From the NCBI GenBank assembly GCA_019828545.1, contig JACVRA010000509.1, positions 41,849-105,848 of the forward strand: 64,000 bases of DNA. The letters run 5' to 3'. The DNA is from Paracamarosporium sp. OC-R06-R3. Its lineage: Eukaryota > Ascomycota > Dothideomycetes > Pleosporales > Didymosphaeriaceae. Below the pieces are notes generated by a model, which did no database searches, was not told the origin of the DNA, and saw nothing but the letters and a program-made list of their open reading frames with translations. Every line of letters begins with the position of its first letter. Positions within the stretch are counted from its first letter, which is position 1. A program made the position numbers and the translations under genes. Of this stretch, positions 30,536 through 42,506 are shown piece by piece.

Positions 30536-33500
30536 TTGGACGATGCTGATGCACATAGTGCAGCTTCGTCGAGCGTATGTGAAAACGTCGACTGCTCCCC
30601 GCAATACGCGATTCCGCGCTCGCGCTCGATATGAAGGGTATACTACTCATTGTCAGTATCCTCGCAGGTTGAAGCGTAGGCGGCGGCGCCTTCCGCTTGG
30701 TGCTCTCGTACGAAACATGCACCCACCGCGCCTCACCAGGTCAAACCAAAGCGCAAACAAGACGCGCCTCCGTATCTGCTCAGCGGCACATGCCCATCTC
30801 TTTCTGTCATCGAAGAAGCTCTCATGGAACATGTCGGCGCACCCAGCACAGCTTCGTTGAGTGTAGAGCGTGCGACGAACGTGTACTCTTCAAAGCTCAC
30901 CACTTCACCACCTCGACTGCTCCCTCACAACGCACGATTCCACTCCCGCGCTCTTTACGAAGCATGCAGTACTCACCGCACCTCACAGGTCAAAGCGCAA
31001 GCAAAGCTCAAGCAAAGCTCAAGCAAAGCGCCCTCTTCTGCTTGACGGGACATGTCTCTCTCTCTCATCGAAGCAGCGTTCTTGGAAAACGCTGCGGCAC
31101 ACTTAGCGCAGCGTCATTGCGTGTCTGGAAGCCTGTGTTGGTTTCCTCAGGAGCGTATGGATATGTCGCATGCCGTCGCCGATGCGTGCCGAGGTCCTGC
31201 CATGCTTGCAAGGTAGAGGATATTCGCTGCGCGCGTTGCTGGGATGTATGAACAAGGCGCACTCTTCTGCTTGATGGCACACGTCTCTCTCATCGAACCA
31301 CATGCTTGGAAGACGATTGCGCAACCGGCGAGGCGTCAGTTTGTGTTTGGAAGCGCTTGCGTGCTTGGTTTCCTTAGGAGCGTATGGGTATCTCCTATGC
31401 CGTCGCCGACACGCACCGAGGTCCTGCTATGCTTATGAGACAAAGTAGATGCTGCAGCGCACCTAACGCAGCGTCGTCGAGTGTTCGGAAACGCGTGCTT
31501 AGTGTCCGGAAGCGCGTGTTTGGTGTCCTGCGTACGAGTATCTCTCATGCCATCGCCGATGCGTGTCGAGGTCCTGCCATGCTTACGAGATAAAGCAGAT
31601 TCGCTACTTGCGCCGCTGGGATTTAGGAAACTGGTAGTAGGCGAAGGCGGGGCGTGGGGGACTGGGAGTTCGGAGTACGGTCTGCCCGCGGAGATGGGTG
31701 CGAGCGTGGTTCACGGGGAGATGGTATTCTTCCGAGCTGGAGGACATGTTCGGCTTACGCCTAGCATTCATGAAGCTGGTGGTAGGCGAAGGCGGAGCGT
31801 AGAGCGTAGGCCTTCAAAGTACGGTCTGTGTTGAGCGCATTGAATGTGTTCAGAAGCGTTGGGCCTCCTTCGTACAAGTACCTGGCATGCCGTCGCCGAT
31901 ACGCACTGAGGTCCTGTCATGCTTGTGAGTCAGAGGGAGATATGCTGCGCCGCTAGAATTTGGTCAACATGATGGCGTGGAGGGAGACGCGCTTCTGGGG
32001 CTGGTGGTGCGGCGTAGAGCATCGGAGCTTTAGACTACGGTCTGCGTGGAGCACATCGAATGTGTGTGGAAGCGTCAGGTCTCCTTCGTTCAAGTATCTG
32101 GCATGCCGTCACCGATACGCACCGAGGTCTTGTCATGCTTACGAGCTAGAGGGAGATGGGCTGCTTGCGTGGCTAGAATTTGGTCAACAAGATGACGCGA
32201 AGAAGAACGCCGCTGGGAATCATGCACCTGTGTACGAATATCTTCCATGCCGCCGTCGATACACACAAAGTTCCTACGCCAGTCTACAAGCTGGAAGGAG
32301 CGTCCGCGTTGCTTGGTTGCTTGCGCTGCTGGTGTTCATGGGCTGGTGGCGCGGCGTAGAGCATCGGAGCTTCAGACTGCGGTTTGAGTGTTTGGAAGCG
32401 TTGGGTCTCCTTCGTACATGTATCCGGCATGCCGTCACCGATACGCTCAGAGGCCCTGCGCCAGTCTTACGAGATAAAGGAGATGCGCTGCTGGAGTTTC
32501 CTGTATATGAATATCTCCTATACCGCCGTCAATACGCACGGAGGGCTCGGAGGTCCTACCATGCTTATGAGCCAGAGGGAGACGCGCTTCTTCGCCGCTG
32601 GGAATCATACACCTGTATACGAATACCTCCCATGCTATCGCCGATACGTACGGAGGTACTGCCATGCTTATGAGCTAGAGGGAGACGCACTTCTTACGCC
32701 GTTGGGAATCATGTACCTGTATACGAATATCTCCCATGCCGCCATCGATACGCACGAAGTTCCTGCGCTGGCCTACAAGCTGGAAGGAGATGCGTTGCTG
32801 GGATTCATGGGGCTGGTGGCACGGCGTAGAGCATTGGAGCTTCGGACTACGGTGTGAGTGTCTGGAAGCGTTGGGTCTCCTTCGTACGAATATCTTCTAT
32901 GCCGTCGCCGATACGTACGGAGGTCCTGCCATGCTTGTGAGCCAGAGGGAGACACGCTTCTTGCACCGCTGAGAATCATGTACCTGTACATGAATATGTC
33001 CTATGCCGCCGTCAGTACGCACCGAGGTCCTGCGCCAGCCTAACAAGCTGAAGTAAGATGTGCTGCTGCAATCCAGTCAACATAACAGCGCGGAGAAGTG
33101 GTGGGGTATAGTAGAGCTCACTGAAAGTGTTTGGATGTGCTGGGCCTCCTTCATACAAGTATCCGGCATGCCGTCGCCGATACGCACCGAGGTCCTACCG
33201 TGCTTGTGAGCCAGAGGGAGATGAGCTGCTTACGCCGCTGGGATCTAGTCAGCATGAGGGAGACGCGTTTTTCACACCGCTGGGAATCATGTACCTGTAT
33301 ACGAGTATCTTCCATGCCGTCGTCGATACGCTCAGAAGTCCTGCCGTGCTTACAAGCTAGAGGGAGATGTGCCGCTTACGCTGCTGGGATTCAGTCAATA
33401 TGATGCTGCGGAGGGAGACACGCTTTTCGCACCGCTGGGGATCACGTACCTGTATACGAATGTTTCCCATGCCGCCGTCGACACGCTCGGAGGTCCTGCT

Positions 33501-34563
33501 ATACTTACAAGCCAAAGGGAGATGTGCCGCTTGTGCCGCTGGGATTCGGTGAAGATGGTGGCGTGGAGGGAGACGTGGTGCTTGCACCATTGAGACTCAC
33601 AGACCTGTGAACAAACATCTCGCATGCCGACACGCACAGAGGCCCTGCTCCAGTTCTACGAGAGAAAGGAGATGTGCTGCTTGCGCTGCTGGCCTTTCCT
33701 GTACACGAAAATGTCCTATGCTGCCGTCAATACGCTCAGAGGTCCTGCCATACTTACGAGATGCAGCGAACCCGGTGGCACAGCGAACTGGCTTGAGCGT
33801 GGGGCATATGGGTTCAGAGTAAACTTACCAGCTGAAAGGAGATGTGCTGCTTGCTTGCACCGCTGGGGGTTGGTGAAGATGGTGGCGTGAGGGAGACGCG
33901 CTACTTTTTGCCACCGAGAAATATCTCGCCTGCCGACACGCACAGAGGCCCCGCGCCAGTTTGACGAGAGAAAAGAGACGCGTTGCTTGCTTGATCTGCC
34001 AATATTCAAGAATCTGGTGGCGTGGTGAAGTGAAGTGGAGGAGGGTGGAGAGCACAAGGCTTCAAAATACCGTCTGAAGAGGGGAAGAGCATCGAGCGTG
34101 TTTGGAAGCGCGCTTAGTCGCTGCTTCTAAAACTGTCTGCCGTGCCGAAGCATACGGAGGTGCTGGCCATTCGACGAGCTCACTGAATATGTTTGGAAAC
34201 GTTTGGTTTATGCTGCTGTCCATAGCCACGGAGTTCCTGCGACAGTCTACAAGCTGGAAGGAGATGCGCTGCTTGTTCGTGCTGCTGAGATTGGTGATCC
34301 TGGTGGCAAGACAACGGCGGGGCGGAGGGCCCAAGGATTCAGAGTACCGTCTGCCAGCAAGAAGGGGATGTCCCTGCCTACAACTATCTTTTATGCTGCC
34401 GTCAATATTTACAGAGTTCGTGCACCAGTCTCCAAGCTGCTTGCTTGCTTGTGGGGATTCCGTGGAGGTGGTGGCACGGCCGAAGGGCGGCGCGGGCGAA
34501 CAGCTTCAAGGCTTCAGACTACACAAATGTACCTACAGCACTCATCTCCATGCACAGCACCGG

Positions 34564-34723
34564 TATCCTACCTCTACAACTATGTCGCATGATGATACGC
34601 ACATGGAGGTCCTGCGCCGTGCTTACAAGCTCAACGAGGTGCGCGGCCTACTTGCTTCCAAGTCTCCAGTGAACCTGGCGGCACCAAAGCTTCAGTCTAC
34701 AGCCCCTCTCCAGAGAAGGTTAT
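34564..34723 (+). repeat. About 160-bp dispersed repeat, direct copy at 42507-42666
   Basis: Starts TATCCTACCTCTACAACTAT and continues through CTTCCAAGTCTCCAGTGAAC with very few differences from the copy at 42507, where it cuts into the SET gene. From 34880 to 35790 I see no gene or strong repeat, only a (TCAA)n tract near 35095-35112. Confidence 0.8.
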
Positions 34724-35793
34724 GGGTGGGTGCGTGGTTTACGGGGAAACGATGCCGTTGCTACGAGGAGACGCGCTGTTTGCTTCGCAATCTTCGGTGA
34801 ATCTGGTGGCTTGGTGAAGCCGTGGAGCGTGTGGCATCAAGGCTTCAGTCTACGGCCCCTCTGCAGAGATGGGGATAGGTGGGTGCGTGGTTTATGGTGA
34901 GGAGAAGCCGGTGGTTTGGCTAACGAGGATCCACATCTAGCGAGGACGGTACAACACCAAAAGTCACACATTTCAGCTCGCCATATCTCCGCCAATTTTC
35001 GTTCCATCTTGCTGCAAAGTAGTAGGCCCGACCACCATAGGATCATCTGCAATCTGAGCCAGCTTTTCCCACCACCTTTCGCCGTTTCTTTGACAATCAA
35101 TCAATCAATCAATTACTCCATCTGTAAGCCTTTTCTCTGACCGTGCATCACTGCCAGGTGCATAGCAGTGTAGAAACCAACAGCTGCGGTCAGTATGCAC
35201 GCCTCTCCACATTCCTAGGTATCTCCGCAATGAAGGACAGTGCTGGCTATGCCCGGTAGTATCAAGAGAGCGCAGGGGATAGGCGTGAGCCACAGGCGAG
35301 GAGCATAATGCAGCGGCCATGCATGATCTTGATTCCACAACTCCTGGTCATTAGACTTTTTTCATGAAAAGTGAAATGCACGCGCATTTTCCAGCAGCAA
35401 AGTATCCTAACTTAAACCTCACAGCTTGGGCTTGGCTGTGCCTCCGGGGCATTCGCTATCTACGGCCTTAGTATGCACTTTCATGAGTGGAGCACTGCAA
35501 CTCCATGCAATCAACGCCGAGAGCCACTGCAAGCCTCCTCTGCAACACATCATCCTTGTACGGGGTATGAACTGGGGGTATAGGTACGCACGCGAAACAT
35601 TCGTGAGTAAGGCACATCGGCATCACAGGCTTGCTATTAAAGTGATCCGTCAAATCCATCATTTCTGTACATTACTCGTCTCCACACAGCGTCTGAAACC
35701 TTGAGGTAAGCACAGGCGGCTTCCACCCTTAGACATACGTTCATGTTGATACAGGTCATCTTCGCCAGCCATCACATCCCAGACTCGTCTATC

Positions 35794-36220
35794 ATGTCAG
35801 GCAAAGCCAACGCCTCTGGCACTCCGGCTAGGTCTGATGCACAGGACTACGATTTAATGCCCAATGATGGAAGGAGAGACAATCGAGATAGCGAGGCACA
35901 ACGCAACACACGACCCACGAACTCCGTGCCCCCTTCTGCACCAATGAACCGATATTGGCAAATGACTAGCGATCCTATTGTCTTAGCACTCCATGATGCT
36001 CTTTCCGGGTCGACATCAAATGGGAAAGCACCTTAATGAGTTGCAGTCGTCGATCTAGTCAAAGCACATAGAAAAATAGTATCCAATTCACTTTGTAGCC
36101 TTCGTGGTCAAGTTCTAAATTTCCCTGTTGGCGTGATAAACCTGACCAGAATTAAAGCACTGTCTGGGGGCAGAAAGCGGGATACATGTGATGACCACAA
36201 TGCAAGTTTCACCTTAGCCA
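35794..36220 (+). pseudogene. Unrecognised small decayed gene
   Basis: An ATG at 35794 opens an 80-residue frame (MSGKANASGTPARSDAQDYD, PMNRYWQMTSDPIVLALHDA) that stops at 36034 (TAA TGA). Coding-like sequence then continues (VVDLVKAHRKIVSNSLCSLR, VLNFPVGVINLTRIKALSG) to about 36220. No family is recognised. 36230-37000 is AT-rich with no supportable gene. Confidence 0.3.
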
Positions 36221-37008
36221 AGTAGGATTTGAAAAGGTAATTGATCTCCCTACCACGGGCATTGCTGAAGTTCGATGTTGGATCCTACCCTACGCCTACC
36301 CTTGTCGTGGCACTAAGTAGGTGCATATCTAGTCTATGCACCTCATCGCTTCATTCCTTGAGGTCTCAGCTTTGTGAAACGTTAAGGCGGAAGTGCGGCA
36401 AGCGGTCATGGACCTAGATTTAAAGCACCAAGATCTCCATATCATCAAGACCGCTACATTCACGAACATTAATCTTACCATCTTCGTTGAACTTCGCTTT
36501 TAACTTGCGTATCCTCCTGTCGAACGTCGTCCCGGTCTCTTATCTGGCAAACCAATCCTATATTGCATTACAACAAGACAAAAGCCACAAGGTAATACCA
36601 AGAAGGAACGATCTGCGGGTTGCATGCTTAGGACGATACAGGAACTCCTCTTACTACGCCCCTAGAAATATTAGAATGTCTAGCAACCCGTTGAACGCCG
36701 GCACGAACCACTCCGATTTAGGACGTGTTTAGAATAACACCCAGACGAATGGTAATAGCGAGGTTACAACCTAAAATGACTAGGGTAGTACTTTAACAAT
36801 TGTTACGGACAGCACTCGGCGAACCGTGTATATAAGCAACTTATAAGTTAATTCTGCTAAAGCTGAAAGCCGCAACTATAATCTTAGTCCAGAATTACAA
36901 TCATAATAGTTTGCAAAGCAACCATAGTATTACTCCGTGAAAGACGTCGCACATATCCATCCAGAGCTTTTCAAGAAGCGACAGTAATTACATAGGCCAG
37001 CAAGCACA

Positions 37009-37752
37009 CTAATCAAGCTTGGTAATCAACTTGCGAATCGACTGCTCCTCATCAAAGAAAGAGAACCACCCACTCCTCGTAGCGCTCCACCGTTGGCACG
37101 CCGGAGGTAAGGGGCAAGCATGCTCCCAATCGATGACGGCGACAGGCCACAACGTATTCTGGTCCAGCATGATATTTTGTGGACCTAGATCACCGTGAAC
37201 TAGAACAACATCGTTGCTGGTAGACGTCTTGGGTACCCAGATTGGCCTCTTATCGTACTTGAGCACCCAGGGCGGTGGAAGCATGAATCCGTTTATTGAA
37301 GTCGAATTGAATCTAAGAGAACTGAGCCCGGGGAGAACCGTCTCCTTGATGAACCGTTCTGTGTTCGTCCGGGCTATGTTGATGCAAGCGTTGCAGGAGC
37401 CTTCATAAACTCCATGTTCTTGCGGCATCCAGCATCTGTCGTTGACCATATCGGCGCGGACGGAGTTGGGAACAAGCTCAGTCACCAGATACCATCGCCC
37501 ATTGACGTCTTTGCCGATTTGTTTCACCCTAGGTACTGGTATTTCTGTGTTGTTGCGGACAATTCCTAGGACCACAGCTTCGTTTTGAAAGCGCTCTGGC
37601 AGCCATGGAATCACGACAGGTCCTCCATTCCATTTACTGATGGGTCGTTCTTCGAGAGGGCGCTCGCGTTTGATGAAGGCGGTATCAGTGAAGCTGTAGC
37701 ATCTTTCGTCTGAGTTGATAAAAGTGCATTCATCCGGCGATACAGTAGCCAT
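37009..37752 (-). CDS. APH/choline-kinase-like phosphotransferase
   Basis: A single exon of 247 residues from the ATG at 37752 (MATVSPDECTFINSDERCY). An in-frame ATG at 37848 adds 32 residues with no family features, so I prefer the shorter form. The catalytic motif VLVHGDLGPQNIMLD and the metal-binding VAVIDWEHA are those of the aminoglycoside phosphotransferase fold; IPVPRVKQIG and WYLVTELVP fit the N-lobe. Fungi carry many such genes of unknown substrate, and antibiotic resistance should not be assumed. It is shorter at the C-terminus than many relatives. The 3' neighbourhood is AT-rich and gene-poor. Confidence 0.8.
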   Translation of the reverse strand: MATVSPDECTFINSDERCYSFTDTAFIKRERPLEERPISKWNGGPVVIPWLPERFQNEAVVLGIVRNNTEIPVPRVKQIGKDVNGRWYLVTELVPNSVRADMVNDRCWMPQEHGVYEGSCNACINIARTNTERFIKETVLPGLSSLRFNSTSINGFMLPPPWVLKYDKRPIWVPKTSTSNDVVLVHGDLGPQNIMLDQNTLWPVAVIDWEHACPLPPACQRWSATRSGWFSFFDEEQSIRKLITKLD

Positions 37753-38061
37753 AGTAAAGATTAATGGAAGATGTCGAGATGATGGAAGAAGTGAAGGCAG
37801 TGGTATGCGGAGCGTACGGCTAATGGCTGTGGCTCCACTGCACTTCATGGATCGGGTGCTATTGCTAGGTATCCGCTGCCGGACAAGAGATTGGCCAGCA
37901 GTTACTCTCTCTAGTTAATGCATATAGCTACGGCTATATGCAAGTAAGTGCTGCTCAAATGGGATTATGCAAGCCCTTAACACGTGCATGAACGCTACTA
38001 AATCCAATATTTCTCACGTGAAATCTAGACTGATGACCAGGTTCACTGGCACATTCATATT

Positions 38062-38450
38062 ATCAATTGCTTTTAGCCTGCATTGCAGTCCACAATGTCA
38101 CCAGTTGGTCTGCTACGTTCTTCAGATGCTCTCCACATCCCCATTTCACAATGCTCTCCACCGTTTCCATAAACCCAGATACGTCACGACGAATAGCCAT
38201 GTGACAGCTTTGTATAATACTCATCTGGTATAAGCGATCACCGTCTTGCTTCGTCATATAATGTGCCCATAGCTCATGAATGGGCCCCTCTGTCGTAATA
38301 CTAAAGACGATAGGTGTAGTCTTGGAAAAGCTCTCCGAGTCAACGTTGTTGACAAGATTAGACAGGTTGTGCAGGATATTTAGAGCACATGCGCCAGATA
38401 CGGCAGCCTGATTCTGTGCCTCGTAGATAGTCCTGCTGTTGCCGTATCAT
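38062..38450 (-). pseudogene. 3' fragment of a large fungal family (DUF7924-like)
   Basis: The minus strand from about 38440 encodes TIYEAQNQAAVSGACALNIL, then VFSITTEGPIHELWAHYM, LYQMSIIQSCHMAIRRDVSG and a stop near 38063. The EAQNQAAVSG...ILHNL and TEGPIHELW patterns match my memory of a widespread uncharacterised fungal family, I believe DUF7924. The 5' two thirds are missing: upstream of 38450 lies the kinase gene on the other strand. The first 130 residues of this fragment have no stop. Confidence 0.5.
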
Positions 38451-38515
38451 TCGGCAAGTATTCATTCCGACAAAGCCACAGCAAGGCTACTCAGTCTACG
38501 CTCAAGAGAGGCGCC

Positions 38516-39395
38516 ATGATCGATCCAGATTCGCTGCTGGGCTCGACAGCAAGGTTCCTCCAAGTACGGCGCGACGTTGTCTTGAAGTATCCGGTGACTT
38601 GCAGCCCCAACAGCGTGTGCCCGCCAACAATGGCAGACAAAATTGCCAAAAATTTCAACGTCGAGCGGCACATTCTAAAAGCTTTGGGCAAGCACCCGAG
38701 GATTGTGAGGTACAGCTCCAACGACGGCATGCACGGTTCGCAGGTTTTTAATGCTATGTCATAGATACCTTGGATGGCAGCATAAATCAGAAGATCAGTC
38801 ATCTCTGCCTGGGCTGCTCCTCGCACAGGCTAGCCATGGCAGTCTCCAGGAATGCCTAGATGACAAGAATGACCATTTGAGCCTCGCGATTCGCAAGAAA
38901 TGGTGTCTCCAGGCCGCTGAATCCGTCGAGTACATCCATTCATGTGGTGTGATCCACTCCGACCTTCGCCCTGAGAATCTTCTCGTTCATGCCACGTCGC
39001 CAACGTCTTTAGACCTTTGGCTGTGCGACTTCGGCGGCTCCACGTGTAAAAGGCTCGCCCTCGATGGCGGACATCTGCCCGACTCTGGCTTTTTTGACCC
39101 CAGCGCAGTAGGAGTGACAGAAAAGACAGATATCTTCAGTCTTGCTTCTGTCTTCTACACAATTCTTACGGGACACTGGCCATATCGAAGTCCGGGCGGC
39201 CGGTTTGAGAGTGGTGAGGAAATGGTCAAATACATGGTCCTCGTTGACGGCTGCTTTCGCCAGCGTAAGTTTCCCGATGTGAAAGGGCTCTTTGCTGGGG
39301 GCGTCATCACAAAATGCTGGTTGAACGAGTACGAGTCTGCCAAAGATGTTGTCAAGGCACTTAAACTTGAGATTGTACGGTCAATCTCCGAATGA
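38516..39395 (+). CDS. Small Ser/Thr-type protein kinase
   Basis: Exons 38516-38709 and 38765-39395 give 274 residues; the 55-bp intron (GTACAG...CATAG) restores ATT GTG AGA in phase. VVLKYP has the ATP-binding Lys; HSDLRPENLL is the catalytic loop (HSD for HRD) and CDFGGS the metal-binding motif. TDIFSLASVFYTILTGHWPY is the kinase C-lobe. The glycine-rich loop is short or absent at the N-terminus. It belongs to the small fungal-specific kinase-like group often found beside HET/NLR genes. A second member is at 61740-62459. It is likely cytosolic; substrate unknown. It starts head-to-head with the 38.06-38.45 kb fragment. Confidence 0.8.
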
Positions 39396-39773
39396 GAGTA
39401 TGTCGAAACTATATAGTGATGTCTCCTCGCTGCGGCCCATCTCCGCCGTCCCTTATTCCATCCTAGAGCTGATGGCAATAGCGGAGCTTCATCCTCCATT
39501 CATCGCGGTACTCGGTCGAAGAGTGTGAATATTGTTCGCTTGAGTTGGTTCCTGTCGAGCATCTTCTCACGGTCAGAATTACAACTAGCCCAGCAATATT
39601 GCTTAGAGCTTACCTTGAGGTCTAGATTACGGGTTCCTGCAACCGTGCTTGCCGCACTTGCGGTTTTCCCTGCTCGAGCCTCGTAACCTCTAGAGGTATG
39701 AGTTCACGACTTTGACTTGATTTCCAGTGAATTATTTCCAAGGAGGTAATTTCCACCCAATAAGTGACTCTAT

Positions 39774-40260
39774 CTAACATCGCACATCATCAAACAAGTA
39801 TGTACCAACCCCCGGCATCATGAACTGTGGAGATTTGCTGTGGCATATTCGCGCCGCGTAATTGAATGCCGCTTTGCCCCCTTCAATATCTCCTCTTAGA
39901 AGGCGTGCAGTACAAATGAAAAGATGCATTAAAGCGACTATAAAGACCTCTTCTTCAAGTGGATAGTATCTTCTCCCAAGATTCAACGCGGTAGTCCAGC
40001 TGCTTTCTGCATCGGGTAAAGGTGAAATCCGTGCTAGTGAGATGAATGCTCGAAGATGCCCATGCCGATCGATGATGTCTGGATCAAGTAGTTGCCCATA
40101 AATGTCACAGAGCTCCATAAGTAGTCGGTGGGCTTCGTCAAAGCGATTTTCCCTGATCTCAATCTCGGACAGAGAAAGAAGTAGACGCCGAAATCCTTTT
40201 GAACGCTGCGCCCAGACTAACGCGAAGTGTAGCCTGAAAAGGCGAGCGTATGTGGCTCAG
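39774..40260 (-). CDS. 3' part of a helical-repeat (TPR-like) protein
   Basis: From about 40246 the minus strand reads ARLFRLHFALVWAQRSKGFR, LLLSLSEIEIRENRFDEAHR, LLMELCDIYGQLLDPDIIDR, then ALMHLFICTARLLRGDIEGG and a stop at 39774. The alternating helices with RFDEAHRLL and DIEGGKAAFNYAAR look like TPR-type repeats of an NLR or regulator tail. The frame meets a TGA just upstream (near 40250) and no clear splice fixes the 5' side, so the gene may start further upstream within 40260-40830 or be truncated. 39396-39773 holds nothing I can name. Confidence 0.4.
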
Positions 40261-40831
40261 GATCTTATCGAAAAACTGTTTCACCTCGATGAAGAACACG
40301 GAACCGAGCCTGGGAAGGACAGGTCTGTCGTAATAGATGCGGCTGTGCTGGCAAGCATCGTTTCCTCCCCAGTCTTCTTGGGCCGGAGTGATTGCGCTGC
40401 CTTGCCCGACCAGCGCCCAACGCCTTCCGTTGGCCACGCGTGGCCGACCAGCTTTGCCTTAAAAGACACATCGGTGAAGCGTGCGATAGTACACTCAACC
40501 GTTAAAACCACTCAGAAATTCCAGATCAGACCACGAAAACGACCAGGTTTCAAAGGAGTAGCTGGACAAGTCGAGATTTTTACGTCTATCATGAAGTAAA
40601 GACGATAGTAGCGGAAGAGAGTGATGTCTTACAGATGTCGCTGATAGGTGAAACGCTGGCGTTCTATGCGCCGTCCAAGCTCGTACCCTCGCAGTCGCAT
40701 GCACAGTATGCGGTGCAGCCTGCGAGTCTTTGCACTGTTGACTCCATGCAAACACAATTTGTACATTTGCCTGTACACGTACAGCTCAGCACTTCCTTGA
40801 TATCAGGCTCAACTTCCTCAAGATTCTGGCT

Positions 40832-42506
40832 CTAGTATCTGTTGATACGACCAAGCTCCTTCAACAATCTTGGCCCATCCCGAGGAAGGTGCTCGTTGAT
40901 TGTGAGCGGATGTGTCCACCTATACCGAATGCCCTTTAGGTCTCCAGGTGTCTCCGCATCCATGAACATTAAGCCAGTCCCAAGGAAGTGCTGCAGGCCG
41001 ATAACCCGATGAATTGGTAGTACCTTTGTACCGCCTATCATCACGAAACCAGATCCGGCAACCAGCGGCACCATCTTCATATCACAGTCTATAGTCCCAT
41101 AGGCTGCAAAATGGTCTTCCTGGGCGCTGCTTAAGACTTCGGTATTGACACACCATCCCTTTCCCCCACAAGAGGCCTGAACCAAAGTATTGGGCCACAA
41201 ATCGAGATGCTCGGATGATTCGGTCCCTTGTTCACCTGCGATAGCGAACCCAAGGCAGCCTGCCGCGTCTGCCAGGTCATAATTCTTTGATTGGCCAACT
41301 CTTTTCTCCACACTTCTATGCCTTGCGCTATCGACGGATCGAACCGCACGACTCAGCACATCAAAGCGATGTATGCCGTTAATCGGAAAGTTTCGAGGCC
41401 CTAGGATCGATCTGAGATCCACGTCCAGAAGGTTCCAAGGTAGCTCGTTATGCGACTTCGATAGTCCGACAAAGTTTGGCGGCTTTTGCCCAAAGAATGA
41501 GCCCTGAAATCTCTCCCAGACTTGCTTTGCCGACACAGAGAAATTGTTCTCCGGGTGTTGCACTGTAAATGAGGCATCGAGAGAGAAGAGTTCTAATTCC
41601 TTCATGAAAGCGGCAAGCTCCGCTCTCTCCTGCTCGGCATCGTGGTTAAGATCCACGAGGAGGAAGTACGTCGCAACCATGTTGGCATCTATCAGACGTC
41701 GGAATTGATCGGCTGTGGTGACCACGAGTAAGACATCAGGTGCGTTTTCGAAAACCTCTACAGCCTGATCAGTAGGTTCGATGAAGAGGGGGTCAGATAG
41801 CCAGTCGAAGCTATCCCCATTAACATGCTCTGATCGAGAAGATGTTAGCCGCGATATCGCAGACCGGTAGAACCGCTGGCAAGGGCCTGACCGCATCGAT
41901 CCAAATGAAGTGATGGCTTGTCCCCGTTCCTTGGCCAAAGGTTGCGCCCGCAGAAGCTCACGTTGAGGCCAAAATCGAGGCTGATGATTTGAACTGCTTT
42001 GTGGCTTACATGCCAAACATGAACAGGCTGCGTTTCCTCGGCCAAAATAATCCTTGCCATAGTAGATTGTTATCTCCGTCCCTTTTTCGATGGCATCAAG
42101 TGCAATGACAACAGTGTAAGCGCCATGTACTTCCAGCCTGGCGTTGGGAATGCATCTATGATTCAGGAATCGCGGAGATCCAACAACGACGTATGGGGTT
42201 CCGCAGGGCCCGTCCATGCGACCGAATTGGAGACACTCCTCCAATGCGCCGGTTACATTAGTGACGTCCACATTGGCTCCCCGAAGATATGGCACGGGCC
42301 CTTTTGGTATTCGTTCTCTCGCCACTATTCCCCATTGCTCTTGCTCTGAGTACTGTATCGTCGTGGCTAAATCGAAGGGACATTTTGGGGATAGCGCTTC
42401 ATGGTAGAGTGCGAGCTGCTTGCACAGATAGCCAGATTGAGGAGAATCGAGGTAAAGCTTGGCGGATTGAGGATCTTGGCAAACCACCTCGTCCCTTAGG
42501 TGTGAA
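40832..42506 (-). CDS. SET-domain protein with a possible JmjC-like C-terminus, 5' truncated
   Basis: One open frame of about 558 residues. The SET core is seen in WGIVARERIPKGPVPYLRG, SPRFLNHRCIPNARL (the RFxNHSCxPN pocket, with Arg for Ser), GTEITIYYGKDYFG and a post-SET CSCLACK. The C-terminal half has TESSEHLDLWPNTLVQASCG, which could supply the HxD iron site of a JmjC-like cupin, so a methyltransferase-plus-demethylase fusion is possible but unproven. The gene is cut at 42507: its first codons in the open frame (42547-42508) come from a dispersed repeat also present at 34564. The true start is therefore missing or unknown, and function is doubtful. Confidence 0.65.

Larger units (their letters stand above)
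22690..34880 (+). repeat. About 12-kb array of degenerate GC-rich repeats
   Basis: Tandem-like, highly diverged units run mainly in one orientation. From 23.5 to 25.6 kb the unit is about 40-45 bp around GATTCAGTCAAGATGATGG and GGAGACATACGCCGC. From 25.7 to 34.9 kb it is a composite unit of roughly 150-250 bp with TTTGGAAGCGTTGGG, CATGCCGTCGCCGATACGC, GAGGTCCTGCCATGCTTA and GAGGGAGATGCGCTGCTTGC. Open frames in it follow the repeats, overlap on both strands, and are not supported as genes. Islands of other sequence inside: 24600-25170, 26640-29020, 29278-30113. The same family fills 1-2.7 kb, 42.5-43.1 kb and the last 40 bp of the window. Confidence 0.8.

Noticed and set aside
31960..32673. 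237-residue plus-strand frame in the array
   Set aside because: Its translation follows repeated words (PVYEYLPCRRRY and similar), with comparable frames on both strands; a by-product of the repeat.
23000..34000. CRISPR-like array of repeats and spacers
   Set aside because: Units are diverged and of variable length, and CRISPR is not expected in a fungus.
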